Positions 26,396-40,700 of a stretch of DNA of 64,000 nucleotides are shown here, in pieces. This DNA comes from Numida meleagris (taxonomy: Eukaryota; Chordata; Aves; Galliformes; Numididae). The first letter of the stretch is position 1; each line of letters starts with the position of its first letter. The notes under the pieces are model-generated. The model made no database searches and was not told where the DNA came from. It worked only from the letters and a program-made list of their open reading frames with translations. The stretch spans positions 37,600,145 to 37,664,144 of the forward strand of contig NC_034410.1 of the NCBI RefSeq assembly GCF_002078875.1, in the 5' to 3' direction. Both the position numbers and the translations under genes were made by a program.

Positions 26396-26412
26396 TGAAC
26401 TGCAATTGAACT
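26396..26412 (-). promoter_or_regulatory. Candidate DR5 retinoic acid response element (AGTTCA N5 AGTTCA)
   Basis: The + strand reads TGAACT GCAAT TGAACT, so the minus strand gives AGTTCA ATTGC AGTTCA. Both half-sites fit RGKTCA exactly and the spacer is five bases, the preferred spacing for RAR/RXR. GTTCA-type half-sites are also those of the classic RARB beta2 promoter element. The site lies about 10.8 kb into the RARB intron. It is part of a short tandem duplication (AATTGAACT twice, period 11), so it may have arisen by local duplication. Confidence 0.45.
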
Positions 26413-29400
26413 GTGTCCTCCTAACTCTTAACTAAGCCAGTCAGTTTGACAGTATGTTTCCCCTAGCTGCACGGTCTAGCAGAGTCCACCTAATTGGCAA
26501 TTTTCTTCTGTTTAACAAACACAGAAATATAGCTAAACCACAAAGAAAAAGATTTCACTATTGATTAACAGTGGTTGGTTTTGCTAAGTAATCTGACAGA
26601 CATTTGGAACATATCAACTGTCTCATACTGCTGTAGCCAAATATCTTGGAGCGCGATTTGCTCTCATCCACTTTTATTACTTGCAGAAGAAGCAAGCTCT
26701 GCCAGGATGTTATTTGAAGGGATGTCTGCCATTTTAATATGTGGTTACTTGGACAAAACGTGGTGGAAACATACTGCAGTATCTTTGGTTTTGAGAATAG
26801 GTAGTTGTATTTGTTTACAGTAAAAAGTGTGAATCATTGCTATATTTGGGAAAGTAAATTAAAATATACAGCACAAGTCACAAAAAAATACTCCATTTTG
26901 TTGAACTCCACAAGTACTGAAGTATTATATGGGAAATACTCCAGTTTCACCTTTTTTTCGATAACCAAATAATTTTTAGCTTGCCATCCAAGACATAGCT
27001 GAAGTGTTCCATAACAAAGGTGAAAGTCTAAATGGAGCAGTCCATCAACATTGCAAATACAGGAAACGTCACTCTTAATGGCAGTTTAAAATGGGCTTCT
27101 CCCAAACCTCTGTCAAAATTGTGAAGCACTCTACAGATGTGTTGTTATGTTTCTAACAGTGATGAAAATATATGCTGGACAACCCAAAATTTGCAAAGAT
27201 CATCAAGTGTACAGAGGAAGACTATTTGCTCTTAAAAGTGTGAGATATGTGCATTTCTTTTCTCCCTAAGTTGTCGCTTACTACTCAACTTTTAGTCACT
27301 TCTGGGCCATGAAACTTCTTCTTATGCCCAGAAGTCTCCACAGCTGTGGTCCCACTTTGAAAGCAAGGAAAAGATAAGAAGTGCATGTCCCTGCTAGGTA
27401 GACACTTTCTTTTGGAAGAGAATGTTTAAGAAGGTCTAAACGATGTTGTTAAAACTGTTCTTCTGAAGTTCTGCTTCTGCAGTGACTCCCTGATATTAGT
27501 GTCTCTGATATTAATGTCTGGTTAGATTCCATGAACACATCTTGGGGTCTAGCAGGTTTCTTCTTTTTGGAAGAAAAATGTACTTTGCAGACAGATCTCT
27601 TATTTGAGGTGGGTGAAGAGCTATACAATAATACACAATCACACAAGGAATTCGGCTTCCAAAGTCTGTTTTTTATACTCATAGCTTCAGGTTTAAGTCC
27701 ATCTTTCAGTACTAGAGGAATTGCTTCATGGTTATCTTCAGTGTAGAAGGATAGCGCCTTCAGTAAGGTGATGTCTTTGCTGAGAGGGATGCAGAAGCCT
27801 TTTCTAGGAAGGTAAGGCTCGTTCTTGATAGGCAGGAGAAGGGGAGGTCAGGCAGAGGCTGAGCCTTGATTATAACACAGGAAGTAGCTTTTGCCTGCAT
27901 GTAAAAGAACTAGTAAATGTGTGAGCTGGTTACAGGGTTAATCTTTTAAGTTATCTGAGATGGCACCAACTGAGGCCCTCAGAGTACTGGTCATCCTCCA
28001 AGGGCAGCAGGGAACAAGGCATAGCCAGTCTGCTGAGTCACGTCACCTTTAACCAGTTTCTGATCAAAAGGTTGATGGTAAGCGTGTGTGACGATTTGAG
28101 AATAATGCTGATCCTTGTCAATTGTCTGTCGATCCAGAAAGTTGGGAACCATTGACCTAACGTATGTCTCTGAGGTCAGGGAGACTTGTGTCCAAGGATT
28201 TGTGCCTGGGATCTGACATTAGCCGGTTAGAAGAAACATGAAAAATGGTTTCTGTCAGAACAAAGTGTCCTTTTTTCTTAGGATGGACTACTTTTCCTTA
28301 TCTTTTTCCCCAGAATCCTTATCTTACCTGACCTCATTTCAGAATATCTTGTACTGTACAAGGCACAATTATGGTTTTGATCAAAACTGTGTAGTACGAT
28401 ATTTATCTTAGGATGAACGTGGATTTCACGAGTTTAGAATTAAACAAAGGGCAAACTTCTTCCTGAGCCCATTAATCTCTTTAAACAGAATTATTCCCTG
28501 CATTGTTGGGAAGCACACAGACACTTTTAGCAAAGCATGCATGCACAGAGAGCGAATAAAACCCCAGTGCTGTGCTGGATGGCTCTTCCCATGGGCGTTT
28601 GATTGCAGAGCAACTGGGACTGCAGCGAACCAGGTCCATCCTGTGGATGTCCACCACGGGTGTCTTCAGAACGACCTTTGACTGGCCACCTGTGCGATTT
28701 TGTGCACATGTATGTGTGTCCAAATGTGTTTTTAATGACTTATTTTCTAAAACATTGAGCTTGGTCAGCTGGTTAGAATTGTGCACTTTTTTTCCATTTT
28801 TCTAAGCTTGGTTTTTGCTGGAGCACAGGCACGAGGAGAGCGGGGGAAAAGGGCGAAGGAAAGCAGTCAATGCCTCCAGGAGAATTGCTGGTATTTCTGA
28901 GGGACAGAGGGAACAGGCTTCACCTGTGGCATAAATTTGTTATAGATTCCCTTTAAGATCAGGAAATGAGTACAGTCAGCGCTTCATAATTAACTGTGAG
29001 CGGAAAATCTCTGGAGATGGCTAAAACAGATTTGTCCACTTACAGAAGAAACGCCATGACTTAACAGGTGTATAGTGCCTGTAATATGCTACTTAGGAGT
29101 TCTTCAGGCTCTGCTGCAAACAAAATATTATCCGACTATAATAACATTGTGAACCCAAAGACCTTAACTGGTTTCATTATCAAGTGAGCGCCTTAGGGGA
29201 AATACACAGATGGAAAGACATTCCTTTCAGTTGGTATAATGCTCCTGTGCCAGAGAATTTATGACCAGAATGTGGTTGGCCCCTACATGGGCGCGTTGTG
29301 GAGGAAATGCATGAATCCATTCTGGTCTTTTTTTTCTTTTCTATTTTTTCCTGCTTCCTTAAGGGCTGAGTTTTCACTGCCAGCCCCAGGCTTCAGGACA

Positions 29401-32400
29401 GCATAGCTGTTTCCTTTGTGTGGGCTGTGCTTACCCCTTCTTGCTGCATTGGTCATGCAGAGCGTGCCACCTTCTTGGCCTTCTGCCCCGATGGGTGGGC
29501 TCATGCTGCTCTCCAAGGCATTATGATTCTTGTCTGGCATAATCTTGTTCATATAAATTAATTTATCCCAGTATGTGTTGGGAGTTAAATAAAGCTGGGA
29601 GGCTGATGAGAAATAGTCTTCTAAAACTGTGCTTTTCTTTTCTTTGCTGGTGCAAACGTGCTGTGGAACTGGGTGAAAGATGAGAATTGGAAAGATCAGA
29701 TCTCTGCATTCTCAACCTGTTTGTTAACTGGCTGGAGATAGCATCTACAACGCAGAGCCCTGTAGCTCAGGCAATCTGAAAGGCTACACGTGAAGAAAAA
29801 GATGGGATATATTAACTCATCATTTAGATAGTTGGGGTGGCTATACTCGCTCTGATTCATTAAATATCCTGTGGTTTCTCAATTACAGTTGTTAGGAGAA
29901 AGTTATGAAAGCCAGTTTTTTTTTCTGAATTTGTGAGCAGAGAAGCTTATGTTCCCCAGAGAGTCTGGGCTGTCCATCATGGATGGTTGTTACTGAGGAG
30001 AACCTGGGAGCCAAACCTGCAGAGCACATTCAGCAGTTGTCTAAAATACTGTTGTTTCTCAGGACTGAATAAATCCACATATTTGGAGATTGCAGGCAGG
30101 GTATCTGATATATTTTTGTGTCCGTGTGTGAGTGTGGACCCTTGGTCAAGAAGTACCCCAAAGGTACTGAAATGAAAGCTAAATAATAATGAAATTGTGG
30201 TTTAGTTGTAAATGTTAATGCTTTTGTGAGAGACTAGAGGAGTTCTTCTGTTAACCAAACTGGCTTGTTAGTTCCTTGTTTATATATCAGTTTACCCTCT
30301 CTTTGAACATTGTATATAGCTTTACAGTGAATAGTTCACAAATGTTAAAATGTTGCCCTCTTGTCAGTGACACTGATCACAGTGCAAAGATCTTTTCAGA
30401 TACAGATCAAATAGCTCTGTCTTTTAAAAAAGGTCAGAAAAAAGCTCACCAGAATCTTTCCTTGTTGGCAAAACTACCTGTCTTTTCCTGAGTCTGGTTC
30501 ATAGAAACAGCTGAATGAAACTGATTTCACTGAAGTTATTGACTAAAAGCAAAGGACCAACCTCTTCCCCAAGCTTCACCCTCCTTGGAACAGACATTCG
30601 GCACGGAAAACTTAAGCCAAATATCTTTATCATAGCTGCAAGCTACCCAACAGCCTCCTAGGATGGCTGCTGCAGGCAACCATAAAGGTAAGTGACCTCA
30701 GCAGCCCTCCCTACAGCAGCTTCTCCTGGTCTGAAGATGTTTTGCACAGGTGTAAAAATGTGATGCCAAAGTGAATCTTGATATCAGCACACTGTACTGT
30801 ACATTGTATCCTGTAATTAACAGCACCCACGTGCATGTTGGTTTTTCTCTGACCATGCCATCCTTTATGCTGCATGTATCTGAGGATCTAATCTGTCTCA
30901 GCTTTGGACACCCCAAACTGCAAATGAAGTCAGAGAGCTGCAGGCACACAGCTCCCGGCAGGATTATGCACCCAGTGAGCTATTGCTCTCATTATGTTGC
31001 CCTGTAATATATCATCAGTGCAAAACATCATCCTAATGATGCATTAGTGTAATACATCATCAGGGGAGTCCCACTAGTAATGTATTACTCAAAGTGTGGT
31101 GCTACTCAGTAAGAAAATCATCTCGCAGTCCTTGTGTTGTTTCAAAACAGCATCAGCAAAGGCAAAACATGTTGGTAAAGATGGACGTGGCTCCTGGTTT
31201 CATGACTATGTAACGGAGGTACCTTCTGTACACTCTGACTTTGTGATTGTATTTTCAAAGGTGTGCATTTGGCCTGTCTTTGGTTGCATTACTGTTTGGA
31301 AGTAGCAGGAATTGATTATTTAGATTGATGGCTGAGGGGCTTGAATAGAAAGTTGTAAATCTTTCAGCCAGAGTGCCTGTCTCATAATTCTTGGTGACGG
31401 TGGAAAGGATCTTATGAAAACATGGTGCCAAAATTTGCAGTTTTAAGGATTTTTCCATTGTCATCTTGTTGCACCTTCAGGTTTCAGTCACATGCACTGA
31501 GATAAATATGTTTAAAAAGCACTTTCTCTCAAAAATTAAACCCTTCCATTTGCCTTACCAACCCATTGATTTTATTTGTTCTGCAAGATCCTATGGGAAA
31601 CAATCCTTGCCCCAGGAGTTGTCTCAAGTGCAGGATTTACTTCAGCATGCAAGGAAATTGGATGAGTTCGCTCATGCCTTTGAATCATGATAGTGCTACT
31701 GCAGGATACTCAGCATAGGTTATATCAGTTCCAGGCACTGCTGCATGCAGAAAAGTGGGCCCAGGTATGTAACACAAGGAGGTGCTACTTCATAGGACAT
31801 TTAGTGAGACCTCAGTAGGGTTGGAGTGAGTATTAGCTATAAAATAGAGATTTCCAAAACATGACTTTGTATGTGGCCAGTGTTTTCTAGAGTGGTTTTA
31901 AGTGCATCTTTTTCACAGGTGCAAGACAAGTAGACTCTAAGGTTAGAGCCTGAGTGTCACTGTGCTCTCAAGTATGCATTGTTGGATAAGTGGATCCCTT
32001 TAGGGACCCTGTTTTTATTGCTGCAGAGCTGCACACATACTGTTTTGAGCAGCAACAACAAAACCTCCCCAGTCACGGGAAAACCTCAGCAAAAGCAAAG
32101 AACACTTCTTGCGAAGGTCAAGCAAAATTTGGCCTCCCTTTGCCTTTTTTCTTGTTCTTTTGTATTACCATATAACTGGACTGAGTAGTATGATTGCTGC
32201 CCTCTCAGGATTTGGCCATCAACCTTTTTTTTTCTTTTTTTTTTTTCCTCTATAAATCTCCTCTAAGGCCTTTACCAAATGCTTCTGCCTACATACCTGT
32301 GTCAGTGAGGTATGACAACAACACTGTATTCACATGAGCACCTAGTGAGCCTCTGTTTTTGCAGCAAAATGGTGGGGTTTACTCCTGTAGCTTGTTTCAC

Positions 32401-34599
32401 TCATTCATGATGTTTTTACTGTACTGATGCAAAGCATGCACATGTTGGTATAACACTAGGAGCACTTCGCTGGCGTCATTATTCTTTTACTTGTTAAGTG
32501 CTCTATGGGCTTATTTAGGCAGCAAAAGCAGTACCCCAAGCCAAAAGAATTCCAGTTGTAACTTTCTTGAAGCCTTATTTGGGCAAAATATGAATGGCTT
32601 TAAAAGACAGTAACTAATTTATTTCTTTAAGTGGTGTTAGGTTAAGATCATCATCACAAATCACACCGTCCTTAATGTTAGAGTCCCCGTTAGTGCTGTA
32701 ACACAAACAAACCTGCTCTTTATGAAGTTCGTTCTTGGAGCTCCCAGAGGTCCCAACTCACTCTCCAGGAGAACAAGGCACTTGCTGTCCCAGCATAGGC
32801 CTGCTGTGGTAAGGAACAGGCAGCTGGAGGAAGAAGACTTTGTCTGTAGAAAGAAGAAGCCTGTCACTCTCACCCTGATGCCAGCAAGATGGCTGTGTGA
32901 AAATTTGGTTTTAAATTAAAACAAAGACCAGAGTTGCTTTGTGCAAGAAATAAGCAAAATCCAATAAAACCAACAGCTGTTCATCAAGAAAACGGGAGGT
33001 TGAAGGCACTTTTGCCTTAATGAGTTGATCGTGCCGCTGTTCAAAGCTACTCTGAAATCAGGATCTCTCTCCCAGCCTGCCTGAATTCGACTCTGATACA
33101 TATTTTTCAGCAACAAAAATTACAAAGTTGATAACCTGATTTGGCTGCTGTTTTCTAACTTAGAAGTAGCTGCTCAGCTCACGCTTTGGGTCATTCTTAT
33201 TCCAGAAACACTGCCCCTCCCTATGTGCGCAGGTAGTGTAATGAATCAGACATTGCAGCAAGTACTGTTTGCAAAGTGAAGTCTTTCTGGCAAACCCTGC
33301 CAGCTTATTGCATCGTCGTCTATGACAGGTTATTACGTTAATAGATTATTAAACTCTGCATATGCACTTTAACCTTCTGTGAACTTTGTTCTTGTGTTTT
33401 GGAAGGAATTAACTCCATCCAAATTACTGCTGAGCAGTCAATCAGCAGTGTGTGAGTGCTTTCCACTTTACCAGTGTGTCCTGCCGCATTGTGCTGTGCT
33501 TTGTTCTTTCACCAGGTTGCACTGTGACTCAGACACAGATGTGACATGTCAGAAACAATGTGATGTGACACATCCAACAAAAAATACCAGTTAAGAGTTG
33601 CGTGGATAGTTTCAGTGCACTCTGTTCATGGATTATTCGCTGCCCACTCATGTGTCGATAAAGGGTCCGATAGTTTTCAGCATGCTAGCTGGTAAATGAA
33701 GGGGAAAAAAAAAGAAGCCAAAAAGCAAAGCAACAATAAGAAACACCCTCCTCCACCAAACTCACTTCAGTGCCTTCAGCTCTTGAGCTGTACTCTGTGG
33801 TTCCAGCTGGTGGTATTTGGAGCCTGTAAGTTAATTAGAAGGAGAAATTTCTGCAGCTAGCTATGTAGATATTCTGGGGAAAAAAACCATCGCCCCGGGG
33901 GAGGGATGATATTTGAGCAGATTTATAGTGCTCTGAGTGTGCATATGAATGAGATGATGGCCCTCAATGCAGCTCACTGCTGTGGGGAGCTGTCAGCTTT
34001 GCTCTGGTGTAGGGAGATCCAGGGAATGAAGCAGTGGAATCGAAAGGAGAATAAACAAAGATGTCATTGGTTTTGAAGTGTGTTTTAAAAAATCTTGAAG
34101 TACTTGTAAAAAGACTCTCTTTTCCTCCGGAGGGGAAGGGGAGGAAGGAGTACCCCATGTAGGCAAGCAGGCAGATCAAAGTCTGATAACCTGGAGGAAG
34201 GTCTCCATGCACACGGCAAGGGGTTCAAGCAACAAAGCCCCATCTCCCTCTTGGGTTTCGGTAGAAGCCGCTTGAACAGAGCTTAGAGCATCCTGGCTTG
34301 TTCTGCTCTGGCCAAAGCATGTTTGCACGTGCAGCTTGTTCTGATGCATGTGGGAACGTCAGTGTGGCATGAGGCAGCTGGAACATGCTGAGAGCCTCAT
34401 CCAGGCCGGAACATGGGATGCGTGCTTAGCTCATACTGCTCGGCGTGCTGCAGTAGGTTGCCGTTCCCCCCAGCTGAAGCATAGTTCCTTGCCATTTTTA
34501 CATCGTGCCCTGGGAAGTAGGCAGGTTCACCGGATGTGCAGCTGTGCCAGCTGCAGTCACACGTGGTGCCAGGCAGCAGCTAACCTCCCCATGCAGCGT

Positions 34600-34740
34600 G
34601 GGAATGCACTGCTGCCTTGCTTCCTGAGGGATATATTTACGGCGCGCTTATTAATTACCTTCGGAAGGGCTACATTTTCTTTGTAGACACTCCAGAGAAT
34701 ATAAAGTTTGCGGGCTAGCGTTTTTAAAAATGGCTTTTGT
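34600..34740. other. Possible conserved non-coding block
   Basis: This short non-repetitive stretch has a TTATTAATTACC homeodomain-type core next to a few CpGs (cggcgcgc), followed by AT-rich sequence and no coding signal. It stands out by composition only. Conservation cannot be tested here. Confidence 0.25.
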
Positions 34741-37700
34741 ATCTGTTCCTCTTACCTCATCAGTCTTTCTCTGCTTGAATAAGTCTCTAGACCTTGCTAA
34801 TTGTGACACGTTTTCTGTAGCGCTTGAATGGTAGGCAGCACATTTTTAACCTTGCCTTCCACAGACATTTGGTGCCGTGTGATGCACGTGTTGAGGAACA
34901 GTTTTGTATTGCTAAACTCTGTCATTCAAAGGCCCTTCTGTTTTTTAAATATTTGTCAGAGCAGCCTGCTGTCATTTACAGTGAGTCTTTATTGAGATCA
35001 TTAAATGGAAAGTTTAAGATTAATTCCCTTTCAGGGCAAGAGGAGGAGGATAAATAACTGGTCCTGCTTGGTGTTCATCCTTAATGACTTCAGCACAGTG
35101 TGAAAGAGTAAACAGTTTTGACAAAAGATGTAATTGATTGTTTAGGTTTGACTGATCACTCAAAAATGCAGCGTATCCTCATTCAGAAGATGCTCTGTAA
35201 GGTAATGAATGAGATACTGTTAGAAAACAGGGGCTGCCACAGTGTCTTGGGCTGAGCAAGGATGAGGCTTTGTGATGAGGCTGTGCTGGTGAACGGGGTG
35301 GTGTAGAGAATTGGGACAAACTCCCAGCAAAGTGTTGTGGTTATTCGTAGGCTTTCCGCATTCTGCAGCTGATACATCTAGCTCCTGCTTGCATCTTTGG
35401 ATGCCCCATGGGTATATTTGTTCTCTTCACATCATGTCTAGGTATAACCCTGTATTTTTCTGCCCTCTTTTCTTGTAGAAGTTTTTTTCTAAATGCTTCT
35501 CTTTCATCCTGTAATATGCTGTTCCGCATGCTGATTTGCCATGATTTCCCTGTCAGAAGTGTGGGGGATAAGCAGATCAGTGATGTTTTTAGAGATGATG
35601 TAGCTTGTTTTTCTCTGTCTTTGGAAGAGTGCTGCATATCCACAAAGGGGGTGTGCAGCAATGAAAAAGAGAAAATGCAGAAGTGCATGAAAGGCTGATG
35701 AATGAAAAGGCCTGAGAATGCAAATGTTTGCTGATTACATTCATGGCATAAGAAGACATTGTGGGTGCATAAATGTGAAATGTAAGTTGTATATAGTGTT
35801 TGTGACTTTATGATCTTTTCAGGATTACAGGACTGCTTGAAATAGAGGCTAGTGCATTCCTGTTTTGGCTTTGTAATGCCAGTTGTGATTCTCTTGGGCT
35901 TAATTCATCCTTTTCTACTCTACCTCATGAAAGCAGATGTAGAGCACCTGGAAGGGACTTCAAGGAAGGGCTTAACAATTATCTGAGCAATGGTACCCAT
36001 TAAATGTTTAGGTGATAGGCTGAAAAGTACACATTAGAATTCTCATGGAAAAAAGTAGAGCTGTGTAGTTACTAAAGGGCTAATTAATACTTTCTATTTT
36101 TGTTGCTATATATTTTGTCTCACAGTGTATTTTTGAAGCAAAGGAGAATTGATACTACTGGAGTGGTTGAGGGTAGTAGGATGGTCAGTCATTGACGTGG
36201 AGCAGCATAATAAAAGCTGGCCAGGATCAAAGGTTCTCAATGTTAAATCAGGTGTTAAGAGCCCCCTTTCCTGGGTGACCAAAACGAGACAGCGTAGCTG
36301 TGGCTAGAGAGGAACTCCTTTCTGGACATTGTCTGTCTAGGGGGTGCTGATGTCTCTGTGTTGGAATACAAAATAAATTACAGAGTTTTCATCAAAAAGA
36401 ATGCTCAACAGAACAAATAAATTTTCTGGAAAAGAAAATCAAGGGTACAAACTACTCAGAGCTTCCTCACCAGTTGGTGCATGCACATACATAGTTTTTG
36501 TCTTCATTATGGGTAGAGATTGAATTCTGTGGCTAAGAGTATGTTGATGCCTTAGGCAAAGGATTGTCAAAGAGCTGGGAAAGCAAGCTTCCGTGCGTAG
36601 CGTATTGGAGGGGCACTGTCAATACCCTGCTGTTCGTAGTATCAGCACTTATGCCTGATTAGCTGCATCATCTTAGTGCATGTTGTGTTGTCCTTCCCAG
36701 TGCCTTCTCCTCCTGTTCATTCCTTCTGATCCTTAGAATCTGGATCATGAAAAGTGGTTAGATAAAAAGACTGGTATTAGAGGAGACAGGGTGAAAAGTG
36801 TAATTTATCTTTTTGTGTTTCCTTTTCCTTCATTGGTGTGTTCATCCACTTCCATTCAAGCTTTCATTGCTGCACAGAGCTGGGATTCTTCCTACAGATG
36901 ATATAAAGTGTTACCAATCTCTTCTCCTCTTCAGCAAAGTTAGGGTTAAGTTTTTTGCCTTTCAAAATATGACAGGGTACCAAGAACATGGGTGGTTGTG
37001 TTTGCTCTCTTCTGTGTCATTTCCAAGTGGTCAAGTTTCTTTTCAAAAAGTGGGTTCCAGAAACCTCAATATACTGAATAAATGCTTCATTAACATTGTT
37101 TACAGCCACTAATACTTTCTACTGCAGTTTCCGTATGTAAAAGATGGTAGTCTCTGCAACTAGACTGCATAGTAATTAGACATTGGACTCATCAGCCGTG
37201 ATGACCATGAGTTGTTCAAGTCACAGCTTTCCAAGGTCATTCTGTGTCTTTTCTGAGTGACATATATTTTTAATTTCTAGATGTGTGAACTACAAAAGTG
37301 ATGATTCTGGGATGCTGCTCATTTGAAGTCTGTCATACATTATCAGTTTTTGTGGTTTACTTCCTAGGACTGATCTGGTATATTTTCTTACCTAGTGCTT
37401 ACCTAGTTCTTTCAGAAACCTTTATCAGTGACGTTATTACTAACTTTATCCCGTGATTACTGACAGAATTTGGGCGTCATTGGACTGAGACCAAATCCAT
37501 ACAGAATTGCCTTAGAAATGTCTGTAATTACTGATAGTTCCCCATTTACAATTACTTTTTGAGATAGGTCAGCCAGCTTTTAATCTATTTTTTCTCTATT
37601 GATTATGTCCACTGATAATTTTTAATTGGAATGTCATGTAAAACTAATTTAAATGCCAGAGAGTAGTCCAAGTGTGTTATTTCTCCAATAGTTTTTCCAG

Positions 37701-40700
37701 CCATACTTGTAATGATATCAAGTTTATGTGATAAGACTTCTTCTCCATAATACTGTGTTGATTGCCATTAGTTGTTCCACCCTCCCGTAATTCTTATACT
37801 AATTGCATTTTTTAACAGCTTTTCTATTATTTTTGCCTGAAATCAATACTGAGCTAGCTGCTCTATAAATACCTAGCTCATCCTGCTTGCCCTCTGAAAA
37901 TATTGGCAGAAAATCAGCTTTTTCAGCTCTCTGGAATTTCCCCCCTTCACTCCTGGGAAACAGGATGGGATGACAGACAAACTGGAATCGCGTCTTTCCG
38001 CACCCTCCAAGAGCGCTGTCCCCTCAGGAGGACCTTCCCCGTGGAGGCATTTTCAGCGGGAAATACAGAAAGCAGCAGCACAGCTATGGAAAGGAGAACG
38101 ATCACATGCAGAAAATCACTTTACTCAGTCTTCAGTAGCAATATGTCTGCAGCGCAGTAGTAAAGGAATACGTTCTGATAATAATCCATACATTCATTAG
38201 TGTTATGATGCTTTCAATCTTACAAACCCGATAACTTCTTAAAAAAGGCATGCAAGGCATATAGGATAAGAGAAAGGATAGAGAACAACCATTGTAAAGT
38301 CACACAGCCTTGCCCACTGGCGTATGTAAGCTAGTACAGTAAAGAGCATGCTTTCATGTGGATAAGAGTGATTTCCATGACGGAAGAGGAAACCGGAGAC
38401 TAGAAAATGTGTGGGCTTTGATGCCAATACATTTCTGTATTTGGCTTGAGGAAAACTTGTGCAGAATTTGACACATTCTTTTAAGTTGATTGGAAATTTG
38501 TCCTCCACCTTATTTTGAGAGCAATTCTGAACTGGCCCATAATTGTCAAAGTGAAAAAAAGGAAATGCTATCGTCTCTACTATTATGGCTTAAAGCACTT
38601 TTTCAATTAAATTATCATTAGAGTTACATCATGAAAGGTATCAACATAATCCATTTAAGTATATCTTATAAGGCTCTTTACTACCAAGAAAAATCTCCTG
38701 TCTTTCTGGTACCAAAGTTACAGGAATTAATCAATCATGGACTCCAGGGGAAAATTCAACCTTGATGTAACTCAGTAGTAGGCATTCATTTATATCACGG
38801 CTTGGTGTGTATCTTTGCCTGTGTAAGGATTTTGTATTTATATTATCACAGGACTTTCGTGCAGCTCTTTCATCAGGCTATTACTACTAACACAGTAAGT
38901 ACTTAATATATCAGTGTTCCCTGTGATTTTGGATTCTATTTGATTGAATGTTTTTACTTTGACTGGGAAATGGTTTTTGCCTGGAAGAAACAACTGGGAA
39001 AAGAGACATTTTGGAAAGCCAGGAAGCAAAGCAGTGATAAAAAACATTGCTGAGCAATGTGAATAATTAAGAATTAATTTACTCTGTCATAGATTAAGAA
39101 CATATTGTGCATTATCAAATACTTTCTCTAATTTTCCTAAAACCTTTGTAGGACAATCAGTACTGATGAACATTGACTGAGAGCCTCAAATACATACGTT
39201 TTTGTTTTCAGAAAACTTCTGTGTGATGAGGAGTATAATTGTCTCCATGACTGGGGACTGAGGCATAGAGAGACTTACATTTTAAAAAAATAAATTGTTT
39301 TTAATGTTGTGTTTGGAAGGCATTCAAACTCATGTGGAGTTTCTCATTAGGAGGAAAGTTGGGAGCTTCACGAGGGCTCGACCAGCATCACTGAGATTTC
39401 CAGCCCTGTGAAAGAACAGACTTTCTCTATTCTCTTCCCACCTTTTAATTTTTTTTCCCCTTTTCCTCCCACTACTCCCCATCAGTAAGGTAGCACTGCT
39501 TCCATGGGGGAAATCATTGCCAAGCACTTCCCAGTGACAGAAGGTGGTTCTCCAGCAGCTGGCCCAGAATTTCCCAGTGGGGATGTGTTGTCATCTGTTG
39601 CCCAAACTATCTTCACTATATACTGCTCCAGACAGCGGAAACTTGTCTAAGTTGCAGGGATTTGAATGTGTGGATAAGAGGCATTTTCAAAGTATTGCTA
39701 TTTATGTATTTGTTCCAGCTGTGTAAGGTTATCCATCAAAAGTGGAGAGGTTTTTGATAGACCTTATCTTCATGTACAGCATAAGTACAGTACATTTTGG
39801 TTCTTCCTGTATTATTTTTCATAGAGGCAAGCTGCAAGTAAAAGCCAAAACAAATCCAAACCTCTATGATTTCCTGATGCAAAATAACATTTCCAGTTGT
39901 TGAGAACAAGTGTTTGATCAGTGTGCATCATGCAATCATGGAAGAGGAAAGCTAGCATTCTTATCTTAGAAAATATGTGTTACTGGTGGTGACCTAGAGC
40001 TAGGACAATGTTCCTAGTACTAGAGGGGAAAAAAATTGTCAGAGCACAGCACCTCTACACTGTGTGAGAGCAGGTTTGGCCTTAAAGCAAGCTGTATTCT
40101 GAGTACTGCTAAGTGTTTAAAGCTGCTGACTTGTAACTTCATAGATTAATGGTTAATGTCCAGCAAATGATGATGGGTAGACCATCTTTTGCAAGTGGGA
40201 GATTCTCTTTAACATAATCAAGAACCTGCTTCCCAGAGGAGGCTAGAATTGCTACTGCATCATGATCAACATCCAAAAGAGACTGCAGCTCCCTGTTTTA
40301 GGGATCTTGTCATCACTTAGCATCCCCTCCTACCCTGTCCTAAAGTCCACAGCATATTCTGTCCAGACACACAGATCTTGCTCAGCAATGTCTGATAATT
40401 TGAATGTGTATTTTCACTTCTTTGTAAATTACATCAAGACCTTCTTGGATTGCCCTATTTACCTGAAGGAATAAGAAGTGAGGGCACTGGGGTCGGCATG
40501 GTCAGTGGGTGCTGGTGAGCATCATGGCATTGTGTGCAGAGCCCAGCAGTCCTTCTCCTGAAACTTGCCAGCTGAGTCTAGGAGGATGCCAGCAGCATTT
40601 GGCGCGCCCCTCATTCCAACTTCATCTGTGTATTTATCTCTCAGAACACCCCGGTCTTTTGCGAAACCACGTAAGCTTAATTTCAAGTCTGTCACTGATC

